Shown: positions 7,494 through 14,927, numbered from the stretch's first letter. The stretch: 18,686 nucleotides of DNA from DASRTE01 sp035316885 (GCA_035316885.1 DATHII010000159.1:1-18686); one strand, 5' to 3'. Program-made: numbers and translations. The notes: generated by a model from the letters alone, not told the origin.

Positions 7494-8288
7494 ATGGAAA
7501 CCGAAGACCACGCACTGTCGCGGGACGGGACCCCTATCGCCTTCGAGCGACTCGGGAACGGCGACCCGGTGATTCTGGTCGGCGGGGCGCTGGAAGGCCG
7601 GGTCACATACCGCCCGCTCGCCAAGGAGCTGTCGCGGCATCTCACCGTGGTCAACTACGACCGGCGTGGCCGTGGCGACAGCGGTGACACCGCGCCGTAC
7701 GCGGTCGAGCGCGAGATCGAAGACCTCGGTACGCTCATCGCCGAGACCGGCGGGGCCGCGTCGGTGTACGGCCACTCCTCCGGCGCGGCCCTCGTGCTGC
7801 ACGCGGCGGCGGGCGGACTGCCGATCGACAAGATCGTGCTGCATGAACCGCCGTTCGGGTCCGGCAGCGACGAGGAGCGCCAAGCGGAGCAGCAGGAAGC
7901 CGAGCACATCGAGACCCTGTTGGTGCAGGACCGCCGTGGCGACGCGGTCGACTTCTTCCTGACGTCAATGGGCATGCCGTCGGAGATCGTCGACCACCTG
8001 CGCCACGATCCGGCGATGCTGGCGAACGCGCCCACGATTCTCTACGACCCCTTCGAGGTCATGAGCGACCGCAGTAGGGGCGGCAGGACACCGGCCGAGC
8101 AGGCCGGCGGCGTGACCGTCCCCGCCCTCGTCCTGGCCGGCGCAGCAAGCCCCGACTGGATGATCGACGCCGGCCGACAGATCGCGGACGCGCTGCCTAA
8201 CGGACGACTCCGTGTCCTCGAGGGCCAGGAACACGTCGTGCCGCCCCAGGTCCTCGCGCCGGTGCTGACTGAATTCCTCGCCGGCTAG
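7494..8288 (+). CDS. Alpha/beta-fold hydrolase
   Basis: This 264-residue alpha/beta hydrolase has the nucleophile elbow VYGHSSGAAL, giving S95 as the predicted catalytic serine. The oxyanion-side strand VILVGGALEG is at about 26-35, NYDRRGRGDSGD at 54-65, and GQEHVVPP supplies the predicted histidine H247. The acidic member is probably the aspartate in LAGAASPDWM. The start codon has a GAGGAG ribosome binding site about seven bases upstream. The gene is divergent from a TetR regulator and separated from it by palindromic DNA, so it is the likely controlled target. The substrate is unknown. The family includes esterases, haloperoxidase-like and lactonase-like enzymes. Confidence 0.92.
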   Translation: METEDHALSRDGTPIAFERLGNGDPVILVGGALEGRVTYRPLAKELSRHLTVVNYDRRGRGDSGDTAPYAVEREIEDLGTLIAETGGAASVYGHSSGAALVLHAAAGGLPIDKIVLHEPPFGSGSDEERQAEQQEAEHIETLLVQDRRGDAVDFFLTSMGMPSEIVDHLRHDPAMLANAPTILYDPFEVMSDRSRGGRTPAEQAGGVTVPALVLAGAASPDWMIDAGRQIADALPNGRLRVLEGQEHVVPPQVLAPVLTEFLAG

Positions 8289-8351
8289 GGTCCCGCGACG
8301 GGTGGCTGGACGGGGGGTCTACGGGCATTCCTCGACGTCGTCAACGTCCGC

Positions 8352-8846
8352 TCAGTCGCGACCCATCCAGGTGGCCACGTCGACCTCATTGCCCTCGGCG
8401 TCTGCCATCGTCCACCAGGCCGGCGCGTTCTGGTCGGTCACCAGGTGGCCGCCGGTGGCGATCGCTGCCGCGACGCGCGCCCCGGCCTGGTCGTGTGGCA
8501 CGGAGATGCCGACGTGGATGCGATTGCGCTGCGGGCGTGGCGCGTCCATCTGTTGGAACCAGAACGACGGCCCGCGGCCGTGGGGGTCGACCAGGTCTTC
8601 GTCACCGAATTGCTCGTACACGAGCACGGCCCGCCAGAACGGCTGCACCTCGGGGCCGACGAGCGCGTCGATCGCGACCTGAACGGTCTGGACGGCGGTT
8701 GGGTCGGCGGAGACGTTCAACTCCCGCGCTGCGGCAGAGATCTGCCGGGCCAGCTCGACATCGCGCTCGCTCAGCCCGTCGAGATCCGTCAGCCGCACGG
8801 TCACGCCCGCGTAGCGCAGGTCGACATCGGGGTGATGGTTCCCGCA
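8352..8846 (-). pseudogene. 5'-truncated pterin dehydratase-like/VOC (glyoxalase) fusion
   Basis: The minus-strand frame contains a complete VOC domain, with FWRAVLVYEQFGDEDLVDPHGR, a WFQQMD motif, RNRIHVGISVP, and EGNEVDVATWMGRD at the end. Before it is the second half of a pterin-4a-carbinolamine dehydratase-like domain (NHHPDVDLRYAGVTVRLTDL). The HHPDVDLRY motif begins at about 8840 and the match stops there. What lies upstream in this frame is the antisense of a YcaQ-like gene, with a stop at 8886-8888. About 60 N-terminal residues have been lost. The only in-frame start is GTG 8804, without a visible ribosome binding site. A shortened VOC protein of 150 residues might still be made, but I regard the gene as broken. 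The cause is the deletion scar described separately. Confidence 0.78.
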
Positions 8847-8848
8847 CG
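8838..8848. other. Deletion junction between two truncated divergent genes
   Basis: Minus-strand similarity to the pterin dehydratase-like domain ends at the NHHP motif (asparagine codon 8840-8838). Plus-strand similarity to YcaQ begins with HDRVRARELFDFE (histidine codon 8845-8847). Both genes point away from this site and both lack their 5' parts, so one deletion removing the shared upstream region explains both. No insertion sequence remnant or target duplication is seen. Confidence 0.7.
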
Positions 8849-9135
8849 ACCGAGTCCGGGCCCGGGAGCTCTTCGACTTCGAGTATCAGCTGGAGATGTA
8901 CAAGCCGAAGGCCAAGCGACGCTGGGGTTACTTCGCGTTGCCGGTCCTGCACCACGACAGGCTGGTCGGGAAGGTGGACGCCACCGCGGACCGCAAGAAC
9001 TCGGCCCTCCAGGTGCACGCCATCCACGAGGACGTCCGCTTCACCCGCACCGTCACCGCGGCCGTACCCGCGGAGCTCGAGGCGCTGGCGACCTGGCTCG
9101 GCCTGGCATCCGTCGTTCGGGAGGCCGGCGCCTGA
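8845..9135 (+). pseudogene. C-terminal fragment of a YcaQ-like winged-helix DNA glycosylase
   Basis: This is the last ~96 residues of a YcaQ/AlkX-type protein, a winged-helix family in which some members unhook DNA interstrand crosslinks. Visible hallmarks are HDRVRARELFDFEYQLEMYK, the PKAKRRWGYFALPVLH block, DRLVGKVDATADRK, and the C-terminal LATWLGLASVV. Intact proteins have close to 400 residues, so about three quarters, including the N-terminal catalytic QxQ region, is missing. The only internal starts (such as ATG 8896) would give a fragment with no catalytic domain. The coding frame to the TGA at 9133-9135 is clean, which suggests that the deletion is fairly recent. Confidence 0.8.
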
Positions 9136-9158
9136 CACGGGTACTTCGGCTATCACTG

Positions 9159-10124
9159 TCAAGGCGTCAGCCTTCGGTTCGGTTGACCCACCGCATCGAG
9201 GATCGCGTCGACGGTGTCGATGGTCACGGGCTCGTCGAGAAACTCACCCACCCAGGCGGCGTTGTCGTCGCGTTGGGCCTCGGTCGTGGACGCCAACCAC
9301 CGCTTGCACCCGGTCATCGCTATGTGCGCGGTCTGGGCGAGGAGCATGGTGGCGTCCGCACGACCGGTCAACCGACCCGGCCCACCCGCGGCGACGTACG
9401 CGGCATGCAGCTCCCTCATCCGGTGCGGGTCACCGCACCCGTATTCGAACAGGACGGCCATGAGCCCCTGGCTCGGCGAGCCCGGTCCGCTGTTCTCCCA
9501 GTCCAGGACGGTGAGGGCACCGCCGGGCGTGCGCAGCACGTTGTCTGCCCAGAGGTCCAGGTGACACCACCGGACGGCATCCGGCGGAGCGAGGAGTGCC
9601 TCCGCCGCGACGGCGTCGGGGACAACGTTGGCGAGGCGTCCCGCGAACGGGGCGCCAACCCCGGCGAGCCGGCCCACCATGTCATCCCACGCGTTGCGCC
9701 CGACCGGCGCACAGGACCACGAGTTGACGGGGAGCGTCGTCGGCACGTGGAGGGCGTGGATGGCCGCGACGAGGCGCCCGACCGCCGTCGGGTCGAGGAA
9801 CCGGGTGGGCTCGATCACGTCGACCCACTCGTACACCCGGACCTGACTGCCGTCCACATCGGCGAGCACGGCACCGCTCGCGCTCCGCACGACGGCAGTC
9901 ATGGGGACGCCCTGGGCTCGAACCTTCTCTTGAAATGCGGCGTCCCGGTCGGCGTCTGCGGGTTCCCACCCGTAGGAGGACTCCTTGACCGCATACCGAC
10001 CCCGAGTCGTGTCCAAGCGCCAGATCTGCCCCACTCGTCCGGCCGCGACGGGACCGACGAGGACCGCGTCACCACCTAACCCGAAGACGGTAGCTACCTC
10101 GGCGGCCAGGCGTTCGGTCAACAT
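9159..10124 (-). CDS. Aminoglycoside phosphotransferase-fold kinase (APH family)
   Basis: This 321-residue APH/choline-kinase-fold protein has RGRYAVKESS, which places the ATP-binding lysine at K47. The Brenner-type catalytic loop is CHLDLWADNVL (H188, D190, N195). The metal-binding aspartate is D208 in TVLDWEN. The family consensus at the catalytic loop is HGDxxxxN, and here it is HLDLWADN, with all key residues kept. The ATG at 10124 gives MLTERLAAEVATVFGL. The fold covers kinases for sugars, homoserine, choline and others as well as antibiotics. Nothing in the sequence ties this protein to drug resistance, so the substrate is left open. It stands alone between a YcaQ fragment and a DinB relic. 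Confidence 0.87.
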   Translation of the reverse strand: MLTERLAAEVATVFGLGGDAVLVGPVAAGRVGQIWRLDTTRGRYAVKESSYGWEPADADRDAAFQEKVRAQGVPMTAVVRSASGAVLADVDGSQVRVYEWVDVIEPTRFLDPTAVGRLVAAIHALHVPTTLPVNSWSCAPVGRNAWDDMVGRLAGVGAPFAGRLANVVPDAVAAEALLAPPDAVRWCHLDLWADNVLRTPGGALTVLDWENSGPGSPSQGLMAVLFEYGCGDPHRMRELHAAYVAAGGPGRLTGRADATMLLAQTAHIAMTGCKRWLASTTEAQRDDNAAWVGEFLDEPVTIDTVDAILDAVGQPNRRLTP

Positions 10125-10259
10125 TGGCTCAGTCCTGGATCTCGTCGATCACGGTGATCGTTTGCCGCGGCCTGCAGTGAGGCGCACAGCTAAGGAGCGG
10201 CTCCGCGCACGGTGCCCGGTCGCCGAACGGCCGCAGGTCGAGACGGAACGGACTGTCGT

Positions 10260-10380
10260 CCCTGTCGCGTCCCTCAGGCCCGCCGCGTCCAGTCCCCCGC
10301 ACTTCCCACGCCAGGGTCGCGCGCTGGCGCTCCAGGGAGCCCAGGAGGGTGGCGGTCTCGTCACTCCCGCGACGGGAGGT
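10260..10380 (-). pseudogene. DinB/DUF664-like fragment with a frameshift
   Basis: On the minus strand one frame reads SDETATLLGSLERQRATLAW and then, after one extra G in the run at about 10305-10308, the next frame continues KCGGLDAAGLRDATG. Joined, this is the helix that opens DinB/DUF664 (mycothiol-transferase-like) proteins. The usual continuation toward the metal-binding histidine (LxGLxxHL-type) is not found in any frame, so only about 35-40 residues remain of a protein of about 170. No start codon with a ribosome binding site is present. The rest of the 10125-10431 gap holds nothing I recognise. Confidence 0.6.
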
Positions 10381-10431
10381 CGCCCGACGCCTCTTGCAGT
10401 TCCGGTTCGCCAAGTTCTCGGCGCGCCGCTG

Positions 10432-11320
10432 CTAGTCGCCGAGCGTGGAGGGGAGGTCGAACGCCGGGAACACCCCGTCCTCGAAGGTCGTGATCTCGGC
10501 GACCAGACCGTTGGCGATGCGCAGCACGTCCAGCGCGAAGGCCCGGTAGACGCTGTCGCCCGGCCGGCGGAGGTACATCGCCACCGCGGGCTGCCCGTTG
10601 GCGGAGGTGAGCAGGCAGCGCCAATCGACGTCGAGTCGCTCGTGCGCCTCCATGTACGCCGACACGAGGGCGCGCTCGTCCGCGGTCAGCTCGTGGCGGG
10701 TGCGTGCGCTCCAGTCGACGCGGCCGTCCGGGAGGTGCTCGCGCATGGTGACCGGGCCCGTTGCAGGGCGCTGTTTGCCGAGGCCAGGGTCAGCGCAAGC
10801 GCCTCCGCGGTGTTCTGGCGGGCCAGCCGAGGACGTCGCGCAAGATCAGCACTGCACGCTGGCGTGGCGGCAGGTGCTGCACGGCCACGATGAAGGCGAG
10901 CTCAACGGTCTCCCGCGCCACGACGATCTCATGCGGGTCGTCGCGGGACATCAGGCTGTCCGGGTAGGGCTGCAGGTAAAGCACCTCCGTGCCGGCGCCG
11001 GTGGTCTCGGCCGGAAGGGGAACCCGGTCGCGGCGCTTGTCCAGGAAGTCCAGGCAGGCGTTTGTGGCGATGCGGTAGAGCCAGGTGCGAAGCCAGGCCC
11101 GCCCCTCGAACGACTCCCTCTTGTCCCATGCCCGCAGGAACGTCTCCTGCGTCATGTCTTGGGCGTCGTCGTACGACGCGAGCATGCGGTAACAGTGCAC
11201 GTGCAACTCGCGCCGGTACATCTCGGTGAGTAGGGCGAACCCACCAGCGTCGCCGGCGCGGGCCACCTTCATGAACTGGGCCTCGTCGGCGCCAATCGGT
11301 CGGTCCTGGGTGGTGCCCAT
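10432..11320 (-). pseudogene. ECF sigma factor with SnoaL-like C-terminal domain, broken by two frameshifts
   Basis: The gene begins at ATG 11320 with a GGAGGA site upstream. It has an intact sigma region 2 (LTEMYRRELHVHCYRMLASY, AWLRTWLYRIATNACLDFL) and the first half of region 4 (VQHLPPRQRAVLILRDVLGW). Just after WPA (near 10814-10819) the frame is lost. The helix-turn-helix continues in another frame as NTAEALALTLASANSALQRA. A second shift at about 10747-10749 returns to the frame MREHLPDGRVDWSA, leading into the SnoaL-like tail (RCLLTSANGQPAVAMYLRRP, FPAFDLPSTL) and a stop at 10432. Restoring one A at each break (GCCAAGAAC and TCAACCATG) gives an uninterrupted protein of about 296 residues. 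It resembles the SigG/TIGR02960-type group. Without correction it makes only a truncated product lacking most of region 4.2. Confidence 0.82.
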
Positions 11321-11658
11321 GGTGCTTATCCTCCGCCTGTCGGGGTTGGCCTGTCCCTGGGTCAGACGGTCGAGGGACGGGAAACACATCGACAGGCCAT
11401 GGCCTTCCTGACGACCTCAAAGTGGCCAGTCGGCCACGGACGCGATCCGACCGACGCAGCGCGCAAGACCCTCCGGCCCATCCTCAGGTGGAATGCCGGC
11501 GATGTCGAGATACACCGAAAGATTGAACGTCTCTCCGCGACGAACTCTGCGCAACTGGTCCCCGTGATGGGGCCCAGCGAAGGGTACGAAACGCCGGCAG
11601 ACAGCGATGGAGGCGAAAGGATCTCGCGACAGGAACGCGTTGCTCGCTCGACCGCAAT
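11321..11658. other. Intergenic region without recognised gene
   Basis: The 338 bases between the broken sigma gene and the VOC gene contain a 12-base perfect palindrome AGGCCATGGCCT (11394-11405) and a short hairpin GTGGCC-AGTC-GGCCAC (11422-11437). The hairpin lies downstream of the VOC gene, but without a T-run. A minus-strand frame from about 11660 to the stop at 11417 is open for some 80 codons (GETFNLSVYLDIAGIPPEDG inside it). It has no start codon and weaker GC at third positions than true genes here, so I cannot call it coding. Confidence 0.5.
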
Positions 11659-12060
11659 TCAGACCGAGACCTGCTTCTTCTCGGTGACGAGCTGGATGAG
11701 GTTGCCGCAGGTGTCGTCGAAGACCGCGACGGTCGCCTGCCCGATGTCGGTGGGCGGTTGGGTGAAGACGACCCCCTTCTTGGTCAGACGCTCGTGCTCG
11801 AGTGCGACGTCGTCGACGGCGAACTGAGCCAGCGGGATTCCGTCCTCCACGAGGGCGTCGCGGTAGGGCTTGACGGCTGGGTGGCCCGCCGGTTCTAGCA
11901 GCAGCTCTGGCCCGTCTGGCTGGTCGGGCGAGACGACGGTGAGCCAGAAGTCGTCTCCGACGGGGATGTCGTGGTGCTTGGTGAAGCCGAGCACATCGGT
12001 GTAGAACGCGAGCGCGGCGCGCTGGTCGTCGACATAGATGCTGTTCAGGTGAATCCTCAT
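11659..12060 (-). CDS. VOC family (glyoxalase-like) protein
   Basis: This 133-residue protein has one VOC domain built from two beta-alpha-beta-beta-beta units. The first contains HLNSIYVDDQRAALAFYTDV and ELLLEPAG, the second AQFAVDDVALEHERLTKKGV and VAVFDDTCGNLIQLV. Possible metal ligands are H4 and the glutamate of LLLEP. The ATG at 12060 overlaps the TGA of the upstream ArsR gene in the arrangement TGATG, so the two are translationally coupled and share one promoter. VOC proteins of this size include glyoxalases, dioxygenases and resistance proteins. The ArsR pairing suggests a stress or toxic-compound response, but the substrate is unknown. Confidence 0.93.
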   Translation of the reverse strand: MRIHLNSIYVDDQRAALAFYTDVLGFTKHHDIPVGDDFWLTVVSPDQPDGPELLLEPAGHPAVKPYRDALVEDGIPLAQFAVDDVALEHERLTKKGVVFTQPPTDIGQATVAVFDDTCGNLIQLVTEKKQVSV

Positions 12061-12341
12061 CAGGTTCCCTTCGTGTGAAGCGGCCAGCGCTTGGTAATGG
12101 CAGCGAGTGGCTCAGTGTCTAGGTAGTGGAACTTGGAGCGTCCCCGTCGCTCGGTCACCACCAGGCCGGCGTCCTCGAGCACCGCAAGATGCTGAGAGAT
12201 GGCCTGCCGGGTCGAGCCGAGTCCATGCTTGGTGGTGAGTAGGGCGCAGATCGCGAAGAGCGTCTGTCCGTCCTGGACAGCGAGTTCATCGAGGATGAGA
12301 CGCCTGGTCTCGTCGTCAAGCGCTCTGAACACGGTGGCCAC
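12060..12341 (-). CDS. ArsR family transcriptional regulator
   Basis: This 93-residue winged-helix repressor starts MATVFRALDDETRRLILDEL. It continues with the recognition helix region GSTRQAISQHLAVLEDAGLV and the wing ERRGRSKFHYLD, which are classic for the ArsR/SmtB fold. It has only one cysteine (in FAICALL), so no arsenic or zinc site of the common types is evident. GTG 12341 is chosen because it lies exactly seven bases after a TATAGT -10 box, which predicts a leaderless mRNA starting at this codon. The in-frame GTG at 12350 lies inside the -10 box and the TTG at 12359 lies upstream of it. The gene is coupled to the VOC gene by a one-base overlap and is probably autoregulated. Confidence 0.92.
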   Translation of the reverse strand: MATVFRALDDETRRLILDELAVQDGQTLFAICALLTTKHGLGSTRQAISQHLAVLEDAGLVVTERRGRSKFHYLDTEPLAAITKRWPLHTKGT

Positions 12342-12348
12342 GCCGGAC

Positions 12349-12378
12349 ACTATAGGCAAGTAGTTACTTGCATGTCAA
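12349..12378 (-). promoter_or_regulatory. ArsR promoter with operator in the spacer
   Basis: On the minus strand a perfect -35 TTGACA (12378-12373) and a -10 TATAGT (12354-12349) are separated by 18 bases. The spacer carries a perfect inverted repeat, on the plus strand GCAAGTA-GT-TACTTGC (12356-12371). A bound ArsR dimer would sit between the two boxes and block RNA polymerase. The predicted start of transcription coincides with GTG 12341. Confidence 0.85.
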
Positions 12379-12510
12379 GGTGCGTGACGCCGATCGGGTC
12401 ACAGACGGCCCGCCGCCCTCTGCTGAGCGTGAATCTCGACCGATCGAGTCAGGAAATGATGCAAGACGCGTTCGGAAGTATTCGCGGCATCTCGACAGGC
12501 GAGGCCGCCG
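12379..12510. other. Short intergenic stretch between arsR promoter and dnaB stop
   Basis: No gene is supported here. A small inverted repeat CTCGA-CCGA-TCGAG lies near 12436-12449. It is too weak for a confident terminator call. Confidence 0.4.
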
Positions 12511-14859
12511 TCATTGGGCCATGTCGACGAAGCGGCTGTAGTGGCCCTGGAAGGCGACCGTGATGGTTGCCGTCGGACCGTTGCGGTGCTTGGCAACGAT
12601 GAAGTCGGCCTCGCCGGCACGAGGTGACTCCTTCTCGTACGCGTCCTCGCGATGTAACAGGATCACCATGTCGCTGTCCTGCTCTATTGATCCGGATTCA
12701 CGTAGATCAGCCAACATTGGTTTTTTGTCTGTTCTTTGCTCAGCGCTCCGGTTGAGCTGGCTGATCGCGACGACCGGGACGTCAAGCTCCTTCGCCAGCA
12801 GCTTCAGCGCTCGAGAGAACTCGGCGACCTCCTGCTGCCGGCTCTCGACCCGCTTGCCACTCGTCATCAGCTGCAGGTAGTCGATGATCACCAGCCGCAG
12901 ATCGTGGCGCTGCTTGAGCCGCCGGCACTTGGCCCGGATCTCCATCATCGTCATGTTCGGTGAATCGTCGATGAACAGCGGTGCGCTGGAGACTTCACCG
13001 GTGCGCCGGGCAATGCGGTTCCAGTCGTCGTCGGTCATCTGCCCGGAGCGCATGTGGTGCAGAGGCACCCGGGCCTCCGCGGAGAGAAGCCGCATGGTGA
13101 TCTCGTTGCGGCTCATCTCCAGCGAGAACATCACCGACGTGAGCTGATGGCGGATGGCCGCTGCTCGGGCGATGTCGAGACCGAGCGTCGAATTATGGGT
13201 GGGGATGCACGAACGACCCGCCAGGTAGAGGTGCTCTGTGTTGTCGACCTCGACACAGCGCACCGGCACCGACGGGATCCGGCGGACGTCGACGACCATG
13301 CGGCTGGTCGGAGCGTGCTCGAACCGCTGACGTTCGAGCTTGCCGCGAAGCCTGAAGACCGCGTCGCCTGGCGTGAAGGCGATCCGATAGCAGCATGAGG
13401 CGGCTACGCCGCGTCCGTCTGCCGGACCGGTTCGGAACCGGGCGTCGTAGCCGAGCGAGAGAATCAGTTCGAGCGTGCCTTCGGCTAGACGGCGGCTCGG
13501 CACGTCGATCAGGACGCAACCGGTCTCGTTGATCGCACCGTCGGTGTCGAGCAGGCCGGCAAGGAGGGCGCGCCGCTGCCGTTCGGACGCGCGGAGATAC
13601 ACCCGCGGGATGTGCTTCTCGCTGAGCACACCCATGCTGCGAAGGACGCTGTCGGCTCCGGCGGAATCACCGTCACCGAGCCAGGTGCCGAACGCGTAGG
13701 GAGGCAGCGGAAGATCGGCGTCCGGAAGGTCGAACGGTCGCGCCAGCCGCACCGCATGGTTGCGTCGGCCACCGGCAGACGAGCGGCGTAGCGTCGCGGC
13801 CATGGCCTCGGTGGTGACGACGTGGTCGCGCTCCGCCGCGCGATCGAGATGGGATCGTCTCGGACCACCGGCCGGCTGGACTCGGCCCGCAGGCTTCAAC
13901 TCGGCGGGCGCGTAGTGGCCAGCCGGAATGCGATCTGAAGCGGCTCGACGCGCGACAGGGGTCGTCGTTGCCCATCGGTGCTGCGCGTCGGCGACGATGA
14001 TCGAACCGTCGGAGAACTCGACCTCGTAGCAGGGCCGGCCCTCCATCACTGCGGTTGCGGCGACGACGCGGGCGGGCTTGCCGTCGGCACCGAGCAGTTC
14101 GTCGCCGACCTGTACCACACCGATCGTCGTCCAACCGGTAGGGGTCGGTAGTGGCGTGTCCAGCGCCAGCGCCTTGCCGATGGCCGGCCTGGCGGCGACG
14201 ACGATCATCTGGCCGGGATGCAGCCCGTTGGTCAAGGCGTCGAGGTCGGTGAAGCCCGTCGGCACGCCGACCATCTGGCCGCCGCGGGAGCCGATCGCCT
14301 CGATCTCGTCGAGGGTGCCCTCCATGACGTCGCCGAGCGGCAGGTAGTCGTCGGAGGTGCGGCGGTCGGTGACCCCGTAGACCTCGGCCTGCGCTCGGTC
14401 GACGATGTCGTCTGCGTCGCCATCGCCGCCGTACCCCATCTGGACGATGCGCATACCCGCCTCGACCAGCCGGCGCAGGACCGCCCGCTCGCGCACGATC
14501 TCGGCGTAGTAGCCCGCGTTGGCCGCCGTCGGGACGGACGAGACCAGCGTGTGCAGGTAGGGCGCCCCACCGACCCGGCCGAGCTCGCCCCTCTTCTTGA
14601 GCTCGTCGGCCACGGTGAGCGGATCGGCCGGCTCGCCACGCCCGTAGAGGTCGAGAACGGCCTCGTAGATGGTCTCGTGGGCAGGCCGGTACATGTCGTG
14701 GCCGCGCAGGACCTCGACCACGTCGGCGATCGCGTCCTTGGACAGCAGCATGCCGCCGAGCACCGACTGCTCTGCGGCGACGTCCTGCGGTGGGGTGCGG
14801 TCGTAACCCGCGGCGGGGGCATGGTCGTCTCGCCGATCCGGAAGCTCGGCGACACTCAC
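12511..14859 (-). CDS. dnaB: Replicative DNA helicase DnaB, intein-containing precursor
   Basis: The 782-residue precursor matures to about 455 residues, the normal DnaB length, after removal of a 327-residue intein. The N-terminal domain contains PPQDVAAEQSVLGGMLLSKD and the primase-interacting helices. A linker leads to the RecA-type motor. The Walker A motif ARPAIGK-STLGL is split by the intein between K229 and S557. Walker B is LRLVIIDYLQLM, and the later motifs VVAISQLNRSAEQR, LADLRESGSIEQDSD and FIVAKHRNGPT are all intact. GTG 14859 is chosen because AAGGGGG lies about seven bases before it and it gives VSVAELPD, close to other actinobacterial starts. The frame is open up to 15162, but that extension covers palindromic upstream DNA. 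As an essential hexameric helicase, it needs splicing to restore the ATP-binding loop. Confidence 0.97.
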   Translation of the reverse strand: MSVAELPDRRDDHAPAAGYDRTPPQDVAAEQSVLGGMLLSKDAIADVVEVLRGHDMYRPAHETIYEAVLDLYGRGEPADPLTVADELKKRGELGRVGGAPYLHTLVSSVPTAANAGYYAEIVRERAVLRRLVEAGMRIVQMGYGGDGDADDIVDRAQAEVYGVTDRRTSDDYLPLGDVMEGTLDEIEAIGSRGGQMVGVPTGFTDLDALTNGLHPGQMIVVAARPAIGKALALDTPLPTPTGWTTIGVVQVGDELLGADGKPARVVAATAVMEGRPCYEVEFSDGSIIVADAQHRWATTTPVARRAASDRIPAGHYAPAELKPAGRVQPAGGPRRSHLDRAAERDHVVTTEAMAATLRRSSAGGRRNHAVRLARPFDLPDADLPLPPYAFGTWLGDGDSAGADSVLRSMGVLSEKHIPRVYLRASERQRRALLAGLLDTDGAINETGCVLIDVPSRRLAEGTLELILSLGYDARFRTGPADGRGVAASCCYRIAFTPGDAVFRLRGKLERQRFEHAPTSRMVVDVRRIPSVPVRCVEVDNTEHLYLAGRSCIPTHNSTLGLDIARAAAIRHQLTSVMFSLEMSRNEITMRLLSAEARVPLHHMRSGQMTDDDWNRIARRTGEVSSAPLFIDDSPNMTMMEIRAKCRRLKQRHDLRLVIIDYLQLMTSGKRVESRQQEVAEFSRALKLLAKELDVPVVAISQLNRSAEQRTDKKPMLADLRESGSIEQDSDMVILLHREDAYEKESPRAGEADFIVAKHRNGPTATITVAFQGHYSRFVDMAQ
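13192..14172 (-). other. Class 3 intein within DnaB, with partly deleted LAGLIDADG endonuclease
   Basis: The insert starts with ALALDTPLPTPTGW after the Walker A lysine and ends with CIPTHN before the serine of GKS, 327 residues in all. The first residue is alanine, so the usual N-terminal nucleophile is absent. The class 3 triplet is present instead: W67 in block B (DAQHRWATT), C306 in block F (VRCVEVDNTEHLYLAG) and T325 in block G (PTHN). The penultimate histidine H326 and the terminal N327 are intact, and the +1 residue is serine. A homing endonuclease part is recognisable by AFGTWLGDG (160-168) and by LLAGLLDTDGAINE (203-216). Only about 35 residues separate them, far fewer than in complete endonucleases. 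The segment after LGDGDSAGAD appears deleted, so splicing is probably intact but homing lost. Confidence 0.92.
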
Positions 14860-14897
14860 CTCACAGCCCCCTTCGAACACGCGTTCGACCCGTGATA

Positions 14898-14927
14898 CGT
14901 ATACCACGCACCCACCGACAGGTTCCA
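14898..14927 (-). promoter_or_regulatory. Tentative dnaB promoter
   Basis: On the minus strand TATACG (14903-14898) lies about 40 bases upstream of the dnaB start, with TGGAAC (14927-14922) 18 bases further up. The GGAAC element is reminiscent of some ECF -35 boxes. An 8-base palindrome ATACGTAT (14895-14902) overlaps the -10. The evidence is weak. Confidence 0.25.

Noticed and set aside
9159..10124. Antibiotic resistance gene (aminoglycoside phosphotransferase)
   Set aside because: Only the general kinase fold is evident. No substrate-specific motif or resistance context is present.
11417..11660. Open minus-strand frame of about 80 codons
   Set aside because: It has no start codon, no recognised similarity and weaker third-position GC than real genes here.
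11660..12341. Toxin-antitoxin pair (two small overlapping genes)
   Set aside because: The two proteins are clearly an ArsR regulator and a VOC protein. The overlap reflects an operon.
13192..14172. Intein region as a separate homing endonuclease gene
   Set aside because: It is in frame with dnaB on both sides, has splice-junction residues and has no own start or ribosome binding site.
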